Shown here: positions 21,529 to 30,379 of the stretch, in pieces
How positions within the stretch are numbered: position 1 is the first letter of the stretch
Layout: the number at the start of each line of letters is the position of its first letter
Assembly: GCF_001315105.1 (NCBI RefSeq)
Contig: NZ_BAZR01000044.1
Location: 1-35,996 of the forward strand
Direction: 5' to 3'
DNA from: Paenibacillus sp. JCM 10914
GTDB taxonomy: Bacteria; Bacillota; Bacilli; Paenibacillales; Paenibacillaceae
DNA: 35,996 nucleotides
Program-made: the position numbers and the translations under genes
Notes under the pieces: generated by a model
Database searches by the model: none
The model's input: only the letters and a program-made list of their open reading frames with translations
Told to the model about the DNA's origin: nothing

Positions 21529-23760
21529 ATGTTCAAGAGAGGGGAGTCCATGCCCAGGAAGAGAAACATCAGAAAGAGTCTATCGTCCGATGGTTCGGTG
21601 TCCGTATTTCTCATTATTGTGTTGGCAGCGGTATTTATGTTTGTGGCAGTGTTCATCGATTTTTCCCGTATCTCCGCGCTAAAGGTACAAAGTGAGAGAT
21701 TGACGAGAGCGGCAGTGCGCTCGGTAATGTCTTCCTATGAACCAGAGCTGCAGCAAGCATATGGCCTTTATGCCCTCGGAGCGACTAGCGCGGATCTGAT
21801 AATGGGCAATGTGCTGAACGACAGCTTGCGCCCGGGAGATCGAAGCGATGCGTTCCGGTTGATGGCGATGGAGCTGGATAGCTCTGGGATGGAACTCCAG
21901 CGTCCACTGGGTACATACGAAATCTTTAACCGACAGATCATCGAAGATATGAAGTATAAAGCCCCCATCGATTTTACGCTGGAGCTTCTCACCAAGTTCA
22001 AGCCGTTATCACAGTCGATGAAAGAGGCATCCAATACCGTAGACGTGCTTAAAAAGCTGCGCAGGCTTTATGACAGCCGGGAGGCAGCACTGGATGAGAT
22101 GCTGGAGAAGCAGCGCAAAGCAGGAGAACAAGCGATCAGACTATCCAAGCTGGTTATGGATCCTCCTGATCATTCCATTATCGATTCCTCGCTGGGCGGT
22201 AGTATATCTACTGCTGAAGATGCGGCTGCTCAATATGAGGATTATAAGGTCAAGCGGCAAGAGGATGCTGATCGAGCTCCAGAAGAGGAGAAGTTGTATA
22301 CGCTTCTGCTGCTAGCCTATCAGAGCGGGGTGTCTGGACTAGGTTCCAGGATAACGGCAGAAGTTAGTCGCTTTCAGAGTAATCGTGACAAGCTGCTATT
22401 AGAGGCTGACACCTTATGGGAAGAGGCGAACAGCTTAAATGAAGAGATGAAACAAGTCATTAAGGAGGCAGAAACACGTTCATCCAATTTGGGCTACGAC
22501 CAGGTGACGAATGATATCACGCCTGGTTCGGCGGAGGCTTCTGCAGAGGAGGCCGAGATTATACAGTCGATCCGGCAGCAAGCAGACGGTCTAATATACA
22601 GTGCGGACATGCTTGAAGAATTGAAGCAAGAAATCGATGTTCAGCGGGATCGCTCTCTGTCGGTTGTCGAAGCTGGATTGTCGGTGCACTCCTCATTGGG
22701 TGGAGAAGTCATGAAGGGAACCATTATGAATGCAAGTCGCAGTCTGCAGAATTATATATCGAACTATGGAATTGCTGGAGGCGGCAATGTCATTGACCGG
22801 AGACAAGCTCAACTTGAGCAATTCCGTACTTCGGATAAGGAACGCAAGGCGATGGAGAAGCAGGCTGATCAGCAATTAAAACAAGCTACCAAGGTAATCA
22901 AAGCCATTAATGGGATGGATCAGCAGCAGGCAGTTATGGACGAATTCCGCAAGCTTCAACAGTTCTATGACGAGAGCATGGAATTCAATGCAGTGCAGGC
23001 TGATCGTAATAAGGGAAAGTCCATGGATGATGATCCTTATGAAGCGGGTAAGTCAGCCATGGATAATATGGACGGCATGTTTGGTTTTATGGGGAGTGTA
23101 TTGGGGAACGCACGTGATGAGTTGTTTCAGAATGAATATGCCGTACATTATTTTCAGCACTTTGATATTAAGCGTTTATCCGGCTTGGTTGAAGGTGCCG
23201 GCAGTGGTGGGGGGATTGGTCAGGAATTCCATATCGCCGATCAGGAGGTGGAATATATACTCTATGGTTTTCACAATCCGGTTGGGAACATAGCGGGCGC
23301 CTATGCGGAGATCTTCTCAACGAGATTGGCGATTCGAACGATGGAGGGCCTAGTCGTTAACAGTAGACTAGGGAATCCATTGGCTATTTTGGCTGCTGCT
23401 ATCTTGTATGGGGTCGAGAAAGCCATCGAGGATATGATCCGGCTTTGTCAGAAGGGAAGCCTCCCGTTATCCAAATATGTTCCGGTTGAACTGACGTATA
23501 GGGATCATCTTCGGATATTTATGTTTATTCACAGCAATAACGAGAAGAAGCTGTCACGCATGCTGGCCCTCATTCGTTGGAATACAGGTATTAATCCAGC
23601 CGAGCGTGCTACGTATGCTTCCGGGGAAGTACGATCGGCGATGAGGCTCTGGTTCCTACCCGGGGTCACGAAGTCGCTTGGCGTGGTATTTGGCAGTGGC
23701 GGAGATGAGGTTACAGGCAATCGTTATATCGTAACGCGGAAAGCAGATTTTTCCTATTAA
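21529..23760 (+). CDS. Large Tad-associated exported protein (DUF5702-like, TadG position)
   Basis: The 743-residue product has a basic N-terminus, then SSDGSVSVFLIIVLAAVFMFVAVFI as a TadG-like membrane anchor; the site lacks Glu5 of true pilins. Residues about 75-560 are long, charged, mostly helical and coiled-coil rich (for example DEMLEKQRKAGEQAIRL and DKERKAMEKQADQQLKQ). The C-terminus has another hydrophobic stretch (LGNPLAILAAAILYGVEKAI). It fits DUF5702 proteins found in Firmicutes Tad loci in the place of TadG. ATG 21529 has GGAGG 12 nt upstream, and ATG 21550 is an alternative. It follows the TadE-like gene by 2 nt. A stalk or anchoring role is inferred. Confidence 0.8.
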   Translation: MFKRGESMPRKRNIRKSLSSDGSVSVFLIIVLAAVFMFVAVFIDFSRISALKVQSERLTRAAVRSVMSSYEPELQQAYGLYALGATSADLIMGNVLNDSLRPGDRSDAFRLMAMELDSSGMELQRPLGTYEIFNRQIIEDMKYKAPIDFTLELLTKFKPLSQSMKEASNTVDVLKKLRRLYDSREAALDEMLEKQRKAGEQAIRLSKLVMDPPDHSIIDSSLGGSISTAEDAAAQYEDYKVKRQEDADRAPEEEKLYTLLLLAYQSGVSGLGSRITAEVSRFQSNRDKLLLEADTLWEEANSLNEEMKQVIKEAETRSSNLGYDQVTNDITPGSAEASAEEAEIIQSIRQQADGLIYSADMLEELKQEIDVQRDRSLSVVEAGLSVHSSLGGEVMKGTIMNASRSLQNYISNYGIAGGGNVIDRRQAQLEQFRTSDKERKAMEKQADQQLKQATKVIKAINGMDQQQAVMDEFRKLQQFYDESMEFNAVQADRNKGKSMDDDPYEAGKSAMDNMDGMFGFMGSVLGNARDELFQNEYAVHYFQHFDIKRLSGLVEGAGSGGGIGQEFHIADQEVEYILYGFHNPVGNIAGAYAEIFSTRLAIRTMEGLVVNSRLGNPLAILAAAILYGVEKAIEDMIRLCQKGSLPLSKYVPVELTYRDHLRIFMFIHSNNEKKLSRMLALIRWNTGINPAERATYASGEVRSAMRLWFLPGVTKSLGVVFGSGGDEVTGNRYIVTRKADFSY

Positions 23761-23776
23761 GATTAGGGGTTCTGGA

Positions 23777-24766
23777 ATGAAACGATCAGCATTATTACAG
23801 CGTGGTCTCTGGAAGGGCAGAGCGCGTTCGGAACGAGGCAGCATGGTGGTTGAGGCTGCGCTTGTGCTGCCGATGTTCATGTTTTTTGTGATATTCCTTA
23901 TTTATATGGTCCATATGACGCTCATCTCTACCGCACTGCAGACTACAGTCTCCGACACGGTGAAGACAGTGTCAGCGCATATGTATCCGATCGCCCTTGC
24001 CGTGCAGAACCAATCGGATAAAGGCGGGACAGAAGATGAAGGTCAATCGAATAGTCCGTCCCACTGGGAGATACCGAGGCTGTCGTTAAGCGACTGGGTA
24101 GCCCAGTATAGCGAAGCCCTTCCGTCACCCGTGAACGAATGGATCATGGAAGCAGTCGCTACAGGAGAGGAGCCGCTTCAGCAGCTTAAAAACCAGACCG
24201 TAGAGGGGATTTTGGATCCGGTTGTTAAACCGATCCTGAAGCCATTTATGCCCGGTGATCTTCTCGAGTACGAGCGCCTTCATGTGTCGAACGTTCATAT
24301 ACCGAATCTGAAGAGCGGCGAGCGCCCCTATTTCGGAATCGAGGTGAACTATGCTCTCCCGATCCGAGTTCCCTTTATCAACAAGAAGATTGTACTGCAG
24401 GCTAAAGCGCACGAGAGGCTGTGGATTGGTGATACGGGTGAAGGGGATAACGATGGTGGAACTGACCCGGAGTCAGGCCGTTCGATTGAGCTGTTGGAGA
24501 AGCCGGATCCTGCAATAGCGAGCAAACAAGCTGTTGTAAAGGTTAAGGTTGAACCGGGGATGCAAGCGCAGCTATCCGTCTTTTACAAAAGTGGTCAGAG
24601 TACGGCTAAATACCTGGGTTGGAAGGTAGCGGACGATCAGGGATATATCGAGTGGGAATGGAATGTAGGTTTTAATACGACCCCGGGCACGTGGCTGTTC
24701 GTGGTGGAGACAGCGGACGGTGAGCGGCTTGAGGTTCCGTTCACTGTCGTTGGTAGAGATGGATGA
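23777..24766 (+). CDS. Second TadE-like pseudopilin with C-terminal extracellular domain
   Basis: The 329-residue product has a positively charged leader ending SERG21 and mature start SMVVEAALVLPMFMFFVIF, with Glu at position 5. This is the TadE pattern. The extracellular portion is larger than usual, with a central region carrying FGIEVNYALPIRVPFINKK and a Gly/Asp-rich linker (GDTGEGDNDGGTDPE, about 218-232). The C-terminal domain looks beta-sandwich-like (VVKVKVEPGMQAQLSVFYKS, then NTTPGTWLFVVETADGERLE), suggestive of a surface-presented module. The gene follows the DUF5702-like gene by 16 nt. Family is firm at the N-terminus; the C-terminal fold is inferred. Confidence 0.85.
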   Translation: MKRSALLQRGLWKGRARSERGSMVVEAALVLPMFMFFVIFLIYMVHMTLISTALQTTVSDTVKTVSAHMYPIALAVQNQSDKGGTEDEGQSNSPSHWEIPRLSLSDWVAQYSEALPSPVNEWIMEAVATGEEPLQQLKNQTVEGILDPVVKPILKPFMPGDLLEYERLHVSNVHIPNLKSGERPYFGIEVNYALPIRVPFINKKIVLQAKAHERLWIGDTGEGDNDGGTDPESGRSIELLEKPDPAIASKQAVVKVKVEPGMQAQLSVFYKSGQSTAKYLGWKVADDQGYIEWEWNVGFNTTPGTWLFVVETADGERLEVPFTVVGRDG

Positions 24767-24823
24767 TATTCGAGCCTCATTCAAATTCATTACGTTGTTC
24801 GGTGTAGAGGAGATTGGATTTAT

Positions 24824-25336
24824 ATGGTTGTAGCGTATGGTATTTGCGCTCTCTATTTAATTACAGCTTTCATTACGGATCTTCGCTCCATGAGAATTCC
24901 TAATGTATTGACGATGAGTGCTACCGGCATTGGAATTGTCTATCACAGCATCATGAACGGATGGGATGGCCTGTTGTTTTCGTTGAAGGGATTGGGGGCA
25001 GGTTTTGTCATTCTGTTATTGATGTATTTCATTGGAGCCGTTGGTGCAGGTGATGTGAAGTTATTTGGCGGAATAGGGGCTTGGACAGGGTTTTGGTTTA
25101 CCGTGCAGTCCGTGTTGTACTCTGTTTTGTTTGCAGGTGTGATTGGGCTGTTCATATTACTATGGCGCCGTGAAACTGTGAAGCGAATCGGGCGATTAGT
25201 TAGTGGGATCTTGGGAGTTGTTGTCTTTAAACGCATGCGCTCCTGGCAGAGTAATCAGGAGGAGCAACTGAGATTTCCTTTTATGCTTGCTGTACTTCCA
25301 GGCGTAGTCAGCGCGTATATCGTACTGCAGATGTAG
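24824..25336 (+). CDS. tadV: Prepilin peptidase TadV/CpaA (A24 family)
   Basis: The 170-residue product is a short polytopic aspartyl protease that cleaves pilin leaders after Gly. Both catalytic Asp residues are visible: Asp19 in FITDLRSMRIPN and Asp77 in GAVGAGDVKLFGGIG, the GxGD motif. There are about five to six TM helices. It lacks the N-methyltransferase domain found in PilD, as is normal for Tad peptidases. It is the only peptidase seen in the locus and would process the Flp and TadE-like proteins. The gap to the preceding gene is 57 nt with AGGAGATTGG upstream of the ATG. Confidence 0.93.
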   Translation: MVVAYGICALYLITAFITDLRSMRIPNVLTMSATGIGIVYHSIMNGWDGLLFSLKGLGAGFVILLLMYFIGAVGAGDVKLFGGIGAWTGFWFTVQSVLYSVLFAGVIGLFILLWRRETVKRIGRLVSGILGVVVFKRMRSWQSNQEEQLRFPFMLAVLPGVVSAYIVLQM

Positions 25337-25347
25337 GAGGGGGATAG

Positions 25348-27155
25348 ATGTTCGGATTAACGACGGACTTTGTACAAAATGGCGGCACCAAGATGATCAT
25401 CACGCGAAAAGAAGGGTTGCAGGCGTCAGAACTGAACCGGGTTCAACTTGGAATGATTCGCTCAGCAAGATCCCTCATTTTTTGAAACTCCATGTAAAGG
25501 AAATTGATGATCGAGTTACGTTGGAATACGATATATCCGGTAAAAAAATGTTGTCCCAGTCGTTGAAGGGTGAACGTTTGAGCCTGACGGAGTATTATGG
25601 TTTGCTGCTCCAGATCGCTACAGCTCTGGATGACAGTAAATCCTATATGCTGCATCCGGATAACTATGTTCTGCAGGAGGATTACATTTTTATTGAAGGA
25701 TCAATGGGGCTAGGCACTCTATATTTGACGTATCTTCCTCTGGTTGATCTGAGAGATACTCAAGACCTAGGGAGAAATATTAAGGATTTCATGATGAGAT
25801 TACTTGCAGCTGTGACGGAACTTCGAGGCGGAGGAGTACAAGCTCTAATGAGCTTCTGCGGGGAGCCATGCTTCAGTCTGAGAGGATTAAAGCGATTGAT
25901 TATCGAACTGTTGGCTGGCGAAGACGAAGGAACCCGGCAGAGCGAGGTGCCGCATCCGATGAATTCACCTGACGCGAGCGCGTCTCATGTGAACCGTGTG
26001 AAGAACGGAAGGGTTCACTCTCTTGTTCAAGAGGGTGCCCCTTTCACAGCTAAGAATGCAGCATCCGCGAAGCATTCGGTACATCATGTTGTAGGAAAGC
26101 ATCAACCCGAGCGAGTAGATCGGGTTGATCAACCTCAAGCTATTCCAGATCAGACAGATAACTGGTTTAAGCGAGCGAACTATAGAAACCACAGTGAAGA
26201 ACGATTGAATGCAGAAGCTGGCCAGATTCCATCCAAGTCAACAAGCCCCTGGTTTCATTCACATTCCAACCCGCCTGCCGAGGATGATCCGACGGACACG
26301 AATTCTAACTCCCCGCTACGAACCTACATTATGTTAGGATGTTTACTGGCGGCTGCAGGAATCTGGAGGCTGTTGTATATGAATAATCCTGGCTCGCTTA
26401 CACTAATATTGTCGGTAAGTGGTACTTTACTCTTGGCCGTTATCTCGTGGCTTGTGTGGATGGGAAAGTTAAAACCAGGCAAGCGCATGAAGAGCGAGTG
26501 GTCGGCAGAATTACCGATGTTCGATTCGGTTGAGCTTAGCTCGACAGGGCGATCGAGTTGGAAGTCTGCTCCGCGCTTCGAAGCCGATCCGTTATCAGAG
26601 ATTCTAACGGGGAAAGCGGCAGCTGATTCTATGAATACTGGTGACGAGGGGTCAAATAGGGCTCGCTACTCAGGGTTAACTTCAGGTTATTCGTCAGGCC
26701 ATACTCAGGCTGAAAGTACGGGATTAGACGTACATTCGAAGCCGGAGGACGATGATTCGATGCTATCTTATCGTACGGAGGTGCTCGCTTCTTCTATCGA
26801 AGGGAGCACGGTAACCCTGGCACCGGAGAAGGCCTCACGTATGATCCAATCAACGGCTTATTTAGAGTGCGTCGGACCGAACATCAACGTACCGCAACGA
26901 ATCGAATTGAGTCAACCACACTTTATTATCGGACGTTCTGCTGAGGTTGCTCAGCATGTGGCTGAAGGTACTGGAATCTCTCGCGCCCACGTAGAGGTGT
27001 CTCGCGAAGGTAACGAATATCGATTGAAAGATCTGGGGTCAATCAATGGAACTAGCCTTCGAGGTGAAGCGATGGTTCCGTATAAAGAGTATCCTATTCA
27101 AGAAGGGGATAGCTTCATTATTACGGGAATTTCTTTTACGCTTAGGTTAACATGA
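25348..27155 (+). pseudogene. FHA-domain membrane protein (DUF6382-like), frameshifted near codon 41
   Basis: ATG 25348, with GGAGGGGG upstream, reads MFGLTTDFVQNGGTKMIITR and stops after 45 codons. The other frame continues KIPHFLKLHVKEIDDRVTLE and runs to 27155. One missing base at about 25470 would join the two into a protein of about 602 residues. The N-terminal part fits the DUF6382 domain of Firmicutes Tad loci. Two TM helices follow (about 325-375: YIMLGCLLAAAGIWRLLYM, then LILSVSGTLLLAVISWLVW), and a C-terminal FHA domain (about 515-600: FIIGRSAEVAQHV, GISRAHVEV, LKDLGSINGT). FHA domains bind phosphothreonine, so this protein may link the pilus to Ser/Thr kinase signalling. The TTG restart at 25482 has no ribosome site. 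Confidence 0.85.
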
Positions 27156-27161
27156 CATCAT

Positions 27162-27193
27162 AAGTTCCGCGCCAAAGGGGTGCGGAACTTTTT
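27162..27193 (+). terminator. Rho-independent terminator of the Tad operon
   Basis: AAGTTCCGC pairs with GCGGAACTT around GCCAAAGGGGT, followed by TTTT. It starts 7 nt after the FHA gene stop and closes the operon. Confidence 0.92.
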
Positions 27194-27339
27194 AATTGAA
27201 TTTTGGACTAAACAGGCAAATGTATCGTTCACGAGATTCTCTTCGCATTGATTCGAAATATTTGTGCCCTGCTCATAATCCACATAAACCTATTAAATCC
27301 AGAAAATACAATATATAATATATTCATTTTGAGGGTTTT

Positions 27340-27375
27340 ATGAATGGACGTTACGAGAAAAGGGGGATCAAATGA
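27340..27375 (+). CDS. Possible 11-codon leader peptide
   Basis: ATG 27340 follows GAGGG at a 5-nt spacing and reads MNGRYEKRGIK, ending at a TGA (27373-27375) directly before the ATG of the next gene. The reading frame overlaps that gene's ribosome site. It may couple translation. A TATAAT at 27314-27319 could be a -10. It may also be chance. Confidence 0.35.
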   Translation: MNGRYEKRGIK

Positions 27376-28530
27376 ATGAAAGTACGTAACGAAGTGAGGT
27401 TGTTAATTTTTCTGTTATTCTTGTTCATGTTTCCGACAGTAAGTCATGGTCAAGGTTCCAATGTGATAGCAACTATAGAATATGGGGAATATAAATCACC
27501 GTTTCCGCTGGAGACTCCGTTGATCATGAAGAACGGCAGAATGTTGCTGCCCTTGCGAGAAACCGCTCACCTACTGGGCTTGAAACTGTATTGGAATCCG
27601 CAGACGCAGACGGCAAGCTTGTATGGTGTAAATACCGAAATGAGTTTGAAAGTGGGTGCAAGCCACGCATGTGTGAACCGGAAACAGATTGAGCTGAATA
27701 CTCCTGCCCAATTGGTGAAAGGGGTTACTTACGTTCCCATCCAGTTCGTTGCTTCAGCAATGAATGAGAAGGTGTTATGGAACCCTCGGACAAGAATGTT
27801 GTCGATTGGCAGCACCTACGCCATGGGATCGGACAAGGGCATTACATTTTGGCTGGATCGTAAGAGCGGAGAATTTTATCAGGCCATCGGCAACAGGATT
27901 CCGCAATTCATCGGGAGCCTGGATATTCGCGTGGAAGAGCTCATAAAGCTAGAAGTTGAGCGCCTATCGGACACCACTTCCTATATCCGATTGCATGAGG
28001 CCGTTGGTCCAGCGGCAAGCGTTAAGCAATCCGGCCAGATATTCGTCAAGGATGGACAGATCCACAGGGAGATGAATTTTGGTTTTGTAGGTTCTTACCC
28101 GGATAGCAACACGTATAAATTATATGATCTATTTGACAATCGATTGTTATCGGATGGCAAACAGGCAGAGTTTCTGGATTTCGACGGGACTGTTGTAGCG
28201 TCGTATAATCTTCAGGAGATAGTTGGCAAAGATGATATATACATGATTGAATATGCGACGTTCTATTATTTAATTCTACGTGAATATTCTACGCAGCATC
28301 TGGTGATCTACCATCGCATGCGCGAGATTACGAAGTATGTGCACGAACGTTTGCCGTTGCCGCCTGAGGAGATAAAGTTCCTGGAAGAATCCGCGCTCGA
28401 TAGGGCAAATGTTATTCATGACACCAGGCTTATTTTTCTTCAACAAGAAGACGGAGCCCTGTTTTTTGGTTATGAGAATAAACCAACAGATGAACATGAC
28501 TTGTACGCTTTCAACCTGAAAGATCTGTAA
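27376..28530 (+). CDS. Secreted protein with copper amine oxidase N-terminal-like domain
   Basis: The 384-residue product has a signal peptide (LLIFLLFLFMFPTVSHGQ) followed by a copper-amine-oxidase N-terminal-like domain (about 45-150: MKNGRMLLPLRETAHLLGLK, YWNPQTQTASLYG, VKGVTYVPIQFVASAMNEKV). This module is widespread in Paenibacillus secreted proteins, usually with no oxidase domain. The rest (150-384) is unrecognised, with HEAVGPAASVKQSGQIFVK and Tyr-rich strands. AGGGGG lies 9 nt before the ATG. It follows the Tad terminator by 180 bp with its own start signals, so a link to the pilus is not shown. A cell-wall or surface role is inferred. Confidence 0.83.
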   Translation: MKVRNEVRLLIFLLFLFMFPTVSHGQGSNVIATIEYGEYKSPFPLETPLIMKNGRMLLPLRETAHLLGLKLYWNPQTQTASLYGVNTEMSLKVGASHACVNRKQIELNTPAQLVKGVTYVPIQFVASAMNEKVLWNPRTRMLSIGSTYAMGSDKGITFWLDRKSGEFYQAIGNRIPQFIGSLDIRVEELIKLEVERLSDTTSYIRLHEAVGPAASVKQSGQIFVKDGQIHREMNFGFVGSYPDSNTYKLYDLFDNRLLSDGKQAEFLDFDGTVVASYNLQEIVGKDDIYMIEYATFYYLILREYSTQHLVIYHRMREITKYVHERLPLPPEEIKFLEESALDRANVIHDTRLIFLQQEDGALFFGYENKPTDEHDLYAFNLKDL

Positions 28531-28532
28531 TC

Positions 28533-28586
28533 AAAAATCCCCGTCTCCCTACTCAGACTATTATTGAAGAGGGGAACGGGGTTTTG
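28533..28586. terminator. Bidirectional terminator between convergent genes
   Basis: AAAATCCCCGT (28535-28544) pairs with ACGGGGTTTT (28576-28585). A tracts on the left and T tracts on the right make it suitable for both strands. It serves the secreted protein gene and the DUF2621 gene. Confidence 0.8.
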
Positions 28587-28595
28587 TTGATTCCA

Positions 28596-29069
28596 TTATT
28601 TATTGATCAGATGTTGATAAGGCTTGTAGTCAATTTCCTTCTTCTGCAGGAAATTCATCAGGAATTTGTAATCCCGCTTCGGCGTAGCTACGATATAGCC
28701 TTTAATGCAGTGATCGCGCGTTACTTGCTTCGCCCGGTCCTCGATGGCAATCTTGCCGATTTCAGCGGCGATCGAATGCTTGGCGATGTCCCGGAACGGT
28801 CCCGGTACGGGCTGCACCAGCTCGTCCAGAAAAGCCTTCGATTCGTCCGTCCACATCGGGCGGCTGCGTTCTACCCAATAGTTCTGCCAATCCAGCTTTG
28901 ATTTACCGTCCGCCTTCGGGAGTACTTTCAGGAACTTGCGGAACATGAAGAATCCGCCGATGCACATCAACCCCAGCATGACCCATCCCCAAAAAGCAAT
29001 GGAGTTCATGAACCAGTTGGGCGGTGCGCTGGATGACAGATAGCCTGCGAAGGCCCCTGTGCTGTTCAT
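28596..29069 (-). CDS. DUF2621 family membrane protein (YneK-like)
   Basis: The 157-residue product has one N-terminal TM helix (FMNSIAFWGWVMLGLMCIGG, about 20-40) and a soluble domain with KLDWQNYWVERSRPMWTDES and IEDRAKQVTRDHCIKGYIVA. This fits the DUF2621/YneK family of Bacilli, whose function is unknown. GAGGTGAT lies upstream of the ATG. It is divergent from the endonuclease IV gene. Length is normal. Confidence 0.85.
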   Translation of the reverse strand: MNSTGAFAGYLSSSAPPNWFMNSIAFWGWVMLGLMCIGGFFMFRKFLKVLPKADGKSKLDWQNYWVERSRPMWTDESKAFLDELVQPVPGPFRDIAKHSIAAEIGKIAIEDRAKQVTRDHCIKGYIVATPKRDYKFLMNFLQKKEIDYKPYQHLINK

Positions 29070-29196
29070 TCTATATCACCTCAATGATTATGGTCGCGTG
29101 ACTCGTTCATGGAGAATTATAACGCATTTCTAGATTTATTTCGATATACAGGCTAAAATAGGGGTAATTGCGTGTTACAAAAGGGGGATGCAGTAC

Positions 29197-30321
29197 ATGT
29201 TGAAAATTGGTTCCCATGTGTCGTTTTCCGACAAGGGATTGCTTACAGCGACAGCAGAGGCTAAATCATATGGCTCCAGCTCGTTCATGATATATACTGG
29301 CGCACCGCAGAATACGCGCCGTAAACCGATTGATTCGATGTTTATCGAAGAAGGTAAAGCTGCGATGCAGGAGATCGGGGTTGAGGAGATTGTTGTCCAT
29401 GCTCCATATATTATCAACCTTGGATCGTACAAGCCCAATACATTTGAGCTTGCGGTCAGCTTCCTGCAAGAAGAAATTCGCCGGACTCACGCGGTCGGCG
29501 TGAAGAACATCGTTCTGCACCCAGGTGCATATACCGATAAGGATGCTGAATACGGGATTGAACGGATTGCTGCCGGACTGAACGAAGTGCTTGGCGGGAC
29601 CGAGGAGACCGAGGTCAATATTGCCCTGGAGACGATGGCAGGCAAAGGAACAGAGATGGGGCGCAGCTTTGAAGAGATTGCGGCCATTATTGATAAAGTG
29701 AAATACAATGACCGTCTGGCGATCTGCCTGGACACGTGTCACGTTCACGATGCTGGCTATGATATCGTGGATGATCTGGACGGCGTACTGGAGCAGTTCG
29801 ATAAATTGATCGGTTTAGACCGTCTAAGCGTAGTGCATCTGAATGACAGCAAAAACCCTCGGGGAGCGGGCAAAGACCGTCATACTCCACTGGGCACGGG
29901 CTGGATCGGTTATGATGCCATTCAACGGGTGGTTCAGCATGAGAAGCTTCAGGGCCGGCCATTCATTCTGGAGACGCCTTGGATCGGTAAAGATCCGAAG
30001 AAGCAGCGGCCGATGTACGAGATTGAGATCGCGCTTCTTCGCGGGGATGTAGAAGGTCGGTTCGGTCATTCCTTCATCCAGCAGGTGGAGGAATTGCGTC
30101 TGTTCTTTGCGAAGCAGGAGATCAACTCTCGCGCCTTCGTTCTGGATACCTGGAATTTGCTTAAGAACGATGCCAAGGCGAAGAAAGCTGACCCTCGCGA
30201 GCCGATGGAGAGATTGTACGACATGGTCATAGCTGCTGGACTGCTGTCGGAACTGTCGGAGGAAGAGGTTAATAAGCTTATCATCGCTTGGCTAGCTGGG
30301 GTGTCTCTGGATTCTAGATAA
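29197..30321 (+). CDS. nfo: Endonuclease IV (Nfo) with C-terminal extension
   Basis: AP endonuclease of base excision repair. The 374-residue product has the full set of metal-ligand motifs: VVHAPYIINLGS, VLHPGAYTDKD, ALETMAGKGTEMG, CLDTCHVHDAGYD, VVHLNDSKNPRGAGKDRH and FILETPWIG. The catalytic barrel ends near residue 280. The remaining 90 or so residues (FGHSFIQQVEELRLFFAKQE to IIAWLAGVSLDSR) are an unusual helical tail; most Nfo proteins are 280-300 residues. I chose ATG 29197 because GGGGG ends 9 nt upstream; ATG 29188 directly abuts it. The function of the tail is unknown. Confidence 0.93.
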   Translation: MLKIGSHVSFSDKGLLTATAEAKSYGSSSFMIYTGAPQNTRRKPIDSMFIEEGKAAMQEIGVEEIVVHAPYIINLGSYKPNTFELAVSFLQEEIRRTHAVGVKNIVLHPGAYTDKDAEYGIERIAAGLNEVLGGTEETEVNIALETMAGKGTEMGRSFEEIAAIIDKVKYNDRLAICLDTCHVHDAGYDIVDDLDGVLEQFDKLIGLDRLSVVHLNDSKNPRGAGKDRHTPLGTGWIGYDAIQRVVQHEKLQGRPFILETPWIGKDPKKQRPMYEIEIALLRGDVEGRFGHSFIQQVEELRLFFAKQEINSRAFVLDTWNLLKNDAKAKKADPREPMERLYDMVIAAGLLSELSEEEVNKLIIAWLAGVSLDSR

Positions 30322-30379
30322 TGTTTCCTGATCAATTTGAAAAATGATGGCTTAGTTTAGAGGAGGATCATCAAGTATT

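Noticed and set aside
21529..23760. Coiled-coil protein as a phage tape-measure protein
   Set aside because: The length and coils are similar, but the TadG-like N-terminal anchor and position in the Tad operon explain it better; there are no phage genes nearby.
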